From: Myxocyprinus asiaticus
Lineage: Eukaryota > Chordata > Actinopteri > Cypriniformes > Catostomidae
Length of the DNA: 64,000 bases
NCBI RefSeq assembly: GCF_019703515.2
Contig: NC_059388.1
Location: 1,687,501-1,751,500 of the forward strand
Direction: 5' to 3'
How positions within the stretch are numbered: the stretch's first letter is position 1; the number at the start of each line of letters is the position of its first letter. Positions 60,272 to 64,000 of the stretch are shown one piece after another. Made by a program: the position numbers and the translations under genes. A model generated the notes under the pieces. That model was not told the origin of the DNA, searched no databases, and saw only the letters and a program-made list of their open reading frames with translations.

Positions 60272-60780
60272 TTCAAGTTATGGAAGTGTCTTACTCCTGA
60301 AGCATTCTAATAATACTTCGTGGCAATCCTTCCCCAATACTTCCAAAAGCAGCTGGTAAACCTCTGCCGGTAACCTGTCTATTCCTGGAGGATGTCTGGC
60401 AGATCACTGTTTCATTGCCTCAGTTAGTTCCTGGAATGAAATTTCATCATCTAGGCCTAGGGAGTTTTATTGCTCAGGCCCCAGCTGTGGTAAACTTTGA
60501 AGCAAGTCAACAGCACTTTCAGGATCACAGTTCTCAGCACTGTATAACTAAGTATAAAAGTCCACTACTAGTTTCCTCATTCTGTTGTTATTGTACCATT
60601 AGGAAGACAAAGATTATGCATCTGTTTCTGATGGACAGTCTTTCTTTCAAAATGAAAGAATATGTACTTGGAGCATCCATATCTTCAATGGATCAAATTC
60701 TTGACCTTATTAAAGCTCTTTTTACCTGCTCCATCAAAAAAATAAATAGAGTACAAGTTAATTTCTACTTTTATTGACAA
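60272..60780 (-). pseudogene. Tx1/L1-like LINE ORF2, 5' portion
   Basis: Minus-strand fragments read MRKLVVDFYT, YSAENCDPESAVDLLQSLPQ, LDDEISFQELTEAMKQ and RHPPGIDRLPAEVYQLLLEV, the stretch before and in RT block 1 (PGxDGLPxEFY) of Tx1-like elements, with stops. It is collinear with the part at 57171-58998. The upstream endonuclease is not recognised. Confidence 0.75.
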
Positions 60781-60909
60781 AAATCACTCTTTACAGTCTT
60801 GTTAATGATAAAGTCTCTCTAAATAATTAATGTCTTTTATTTGTTTTTCCACAGTTGCCTTTATCTTTGCTGTAGAGCGAGAAGTATAATATATATACAC
60901 AAAAAAAAT

Positions 60910-60912
<3 letters not shown>

Positions 60913-60977
<65 letters not shown>
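60913..60977. repeat. (TA)n microsatellite
   Basis: About 60 bp of TA followed by CACACA and poly-T. Confidence 0.95.
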
Positions 60978-60982
<5 letters not shown>

Positions 60983-61538
60983 TTTTTTTTTTTTTTTTAC
61001 CATAACAACTGTCACAAAAGAGAGCATCTTGTAACAATTTCACATTGAAATGCCAAAAATGTTTGAGCGGTAACATATGCTTCCTATTAAAATCAATGGT
61101 GACCATATGATTATCTGAAAATCCATTTGGTAAAAATAATTACTCTATTACTCCATGTTCTGCCTTAGTAGAATCTATCTAGTCTAGCCCCACTAAGCTA
61201 GACTAGATAGACCATAACTCCACTACTAGCATTATATGTGCAAGCGAGCCGTTTATGGCAAAATCTCAAAATTCAAAGCACTTCATACTGCCAGTGCTGG
61301 CGTAAATCATGTTCGGCTTCCCTTCACGCCACACAAGACACATCCAACTCTGGTTCATTCAAAAACATCAGAGTCTGTCTTCTGAAAGATATTGCATGTT
61401 TTAAGGCTGGATTTTTGCACCCAAGTGGAATCATTTTGATCACACTTGCAAGCTTCCTAAAATGAGCGAGTCTCAAATTCATAATTTTTTAATGAACGGT
61501 GGTACATCGGAAACTTTAGTCATGGGAGTAACAAGCGG

Positions 61539-61724
61539 TTATATGATAAAATAAACATCACTTACCCAAACTCTACTGGTTATTAGGCAATTTACCAGAT
61601 TTTCCTCTTTGACGAAAACCACTACGTCCTTATTAATCCTTGAAACCGAGTAAATGTTTTTGAATACAATCTGCTCTGCTACTGCTATCAGAACATCCTC
61701 CACCGTCACGATGGATTCAGGCAC
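61539..61724 (-). pseudogene. Fragment of a Tx1-like LINE ORF1
   Basis: The frame starts MPESIVTVEDVLIAVAEQIV and continues SRINKDVVVFVKEENLVN. This matches from memory the N-terminus of zinc-knuckle ORF1 proteins in fish Tx1-like LINEs (pattern 'ESIVTV..VL.AV.EQIGF', 'NKAVVVFLKEE'). Only about 60 residues remain and no zinc knuckle is present. It lies 5' of the ORF2 pieces on the same strand, so it may be the same old insertion. Confidence 0.55.
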
Positions 61725-61900
61725 TCACCTGATGCCGTGATGGAGCAAGAGAGATGGTGCACCCCCCACCCCCCCAAACTGTTATGTTGTTATTTTACTT
61801 ACTTTCCATATTTTCTATTAGAAAAGGAAGTAGAAAAATGAATGAACAGCAGAAATTCCCCAATCAATAGCCCTCTCCCTGTGAGCAACCTCACACAGAG

Positions 61901-61903
<3 letters not shown>

Positions 61904-61944
<41 letters not shown>
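61904..61944. repeat. (GA)n microsatellite
   Basis: About 20 GA units. Confidence 0.96.
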
Positions 61945-61945
<1 letters not shown>

Positions 61946-62750
61946 AGCAACAGCTTAAAGCATATTTAAGGCCTGGTGTGGGTTTGTTTACATATATATT
62001 TTTGACAGTTGGAGTTTGAGTATTCTTGACTCATGTGTGGCGATTTTTCCAATTTGATCAAAAAATTCAAATTTACATTTTGATACAATTTTAATTTTTT
62101 AAAATTGAGGAATCAAGGTTTCTTATACTATGATGATTCAGATGGATCGCTAATTATTGCTTTGTTCTGTGATGTATTTCAAGAGTACTGCATCTATAGC
62201 CAACATTTGAGAAGCAATCACTTTGACAAACTTTGCAAGTTGAATTGAAGTCATAATAATTTATCATTTAATATTGCTGCGCTACTCAACGTGTACCGCA
62301 TATACCTGCTAGATGGCGCAGCATGCTCACACAGCGCAGACTAAAGTGGTAAATGCGGACTGTCGCATTTTAAAACGTAGCCTTTTTAGTAATCAGACAA
62401 GGCCACGTTGAGATTTCAATCTTGCGTGCAGCCTTAATGAATATCATACCGATGTCTCAGAGATCAAAGTCTGCAGGTTTCAAAGGGTTTTTTTCCTTTT
62501 CCATGTGCATATTTCTATGTCCATGACGCAATTTCCCGATCTAAACTGGAAAAAAAAAAGTGTCAAGACATTTTCTGATGTCTGGACTCTATCTGCAGGG
62601 TTTTATGATTATACTTGCAAATTGTTTCATATGCATTGAGTACTTTCTAGATAAACTTAATCATTTCAAGATATCTTTCTAGAAAGACTTTGTTTAGATG
62701 AAAATTCATGTGTGTTATTCATGCACACCTATGTTTTCTATAATTAAGAG
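61945..62750. other. Non-coding stretch, nothing recognised
   Basis: AT-rich sequence between the GA tract and DIRS C. No exon, repeat terminus or gene seen. Confidence 0.4.
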
Positions 62751-64000
62751 AACGTCATGGTTACTGGTGTAACCTCCGTTCCCTGATGGAGGGAACGAGA
62801 CGTTGGTGTCGATGTAGTGACACTAGGGGTCACTCTTGGGAGCCCGAGACACCTCTGGTCTTTGATAAAAGGCCAATGAAAATTGGCGAGTGGTATTTGC
62901 ATGCCACTCCCCCGAACATACGGGTATAAAAGGAGCTGGTATGCAACCACTCATTCAGGTTTTACGCTGAGGAGCCGATATAAGGTCCGGCCATTTCAGC
63001 GGGTAGTTCAGCGTTGTGGCAGGAGGGACCAACGTCTCGTTCCCTCCATCAGGGAACGGAGGTTACACCAGTAACCATGACGTTCCCTATCTGTCACTCA
63101 CTCGACGTTGGTGTCGATGTAGTGACACTAGGGGTCCCTATACAAAACGCCACAAGGCTGAACTGTGTTACGTGAACTGGCGGTGTGTGGTGGGCAGACT
63201 TGCTGTGTGCCTCCTAGCCAGCACACCAGGTCGACACGTAACCTCCCCCAACACAGTTATGAGTGTCGAACGGCCCTTTTTGGGGACAAGTCGACTACCC
63301 AGAGATAGAGACAGGCTTAACCCAGTCATGGCCTCTTTCCCCTTCTCTTTTTCCACTCCCTAAAAAGAAGGGGGATTATCCGACTGGGCCGCCAGGTCTA
63401 GTCGGGGGGTGTCCCTCCCAAGGGGAGGACACCGCGGAGACCACACCTCGCCCCAAGAGAGGGGGGGATATTTAAGTGGAAGAATACATCACATGGTCTT
63501 TCCAACCATGTGGAGAGCCTTCAAGGTAGATCCTACCCAATGGGGGAGGAGTTACTACAACATGGAGACTGAGGGGCTCTGCCCAAGGAAGACGCAGTTT
63601 GCCAGAAGGGAAACGAACTAGCGGAAGATATAGATCGCATGGGGTTAGCCTTACAGGGAATCGCCACATGCGGAGCACCTACCCCAGAACCGGGCTCTTA
63701 GTTAGCGTGTGTACTGGGCCGGCAGCGAGTCTCTCCGAAAACTCGACTGCCACAGGGCTCGGAGGAAGTCAACCAGGGAACAACCTTTGTGAACACTACT
63801 GGGAATTAACAGCGCACGTCTTCAGCTCAAAGGAGGTGGAAGGCGCTATGTGCAAGCGATACACCCAGCCGGCTATCCCGAGCTTATCCGCTTGTGTTGC
63901 GTGCCACTACCTGGGACGAAACCGGTTCCACCCGGAGGTTGTAGAACCTTGCAAAGGTGTTGGGTGTTGCCCAGCCCGCTGCTCTGCAATGTCTGTTAGA
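62751..64000 (-). mobile_element. DIRS-type retrotransposon C, cut by window end
   Basis: The 3' terminus begins AACGTCATGGTTACTGGTGT at 62751, followed by the terminal unit with octamer ATTTGCAT (62895-62902) and TATAAAAG (62925-62932), the internal copy of the palindromic arm (about 63028-63085) and about 0.8 kb of 3' UTR. From about 63880 the recombinase C-terminus is entered on the minus strand (FYNLRVEPVSSQVVARN-type). It is nearly identical to copy B from 33588 on but lacks the extra terminal module. A one-base loss near 63988 relative to B would shift the recombinase frame. Confidence 0.9.

Overview
The window is vertebrate, almost certainly from a teleost fish and probably a cypriniform. 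This rests on spliced exons of a conserved chordate gene with GT/AG borders, and on a dense fish-type transposon load: Tc1/mariner, L2, L1 and Tx1 LINEs, DIRS, hAT, a tRNA-derived SINE and many (TA)n/(TG)n tracts. There is no prokaryotic gene, operon, CRISPR array or ordinary tRNA/rRNA gene.

The only host gene I can support is phf21b (PHD finger protein 21B, BHC80-like) on the minus strand. Nine consecutive internal exons are readable: 48019-48240, 22097-22189, 21290-21637, 14774-14902, 5654-5705, 3759-3835, 2780-2834, a 23-bp microexon at 2092-2114, and the PHD-finger exon at 459-614. Together they give 1155 bp, or 385 codons, in one frame. The N-terminal exons lie upstream of 48240 and probably outside the window. 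The C-terminal exons lie beyond base 1.

Everything else is intron or 5' flank filled with mobile elements. 1-6 kb: a small Tc1-type MITE, a Tc1 fragment and a short deleted Tc1. 6-11 kb: a tRNA-derived SINE, then an inverted-repeat structure whose arms flank a MITE and a Tc1, then a TIR element. 11.2-14.3 kb: internally deleted DIRS element A (+). 15-17 kb: a nested pair of related TIR elements. 17.5-20.8 kb: a decayed L2-type LINE (-). 23.6-26.0 kb: an LTR retrotransposon with a perfect 5-bp target duplication and only gag-like coding. 27.9-28.8 kb: a hAT-like element. 32.2-40.5 kb: a composite of Tc1, (TA)n, a short Tc1 split by DIRS B (-), and a TIR element holding a solo LTR. 41.8-46.9 kb: a Tc1 split by a nearly intact L2-type LINE (-) that has one nonsense codon. 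47-53 kb: MITE-like elements and a deleted Tc1. 54-57 kb: a deleted L1-type LINE (-). 57.1-60.8 kb: a Tx1/L1-like LINE (-) split by a hAT element. 62.75 kb to the end: DIRS C (-), almost identical to B.

I did not find a convincing new functional system. The most useful observations are the element-within-element insertions that give relative ages, an empty-site comparison for a DIRS insertion, a shared palindromic module and promoter layout in the DIRS termini, two nonsense codons that fit CpG decay, and two near-identical DIRS copies in direct orientation flanking an in-frame phf21b exon.
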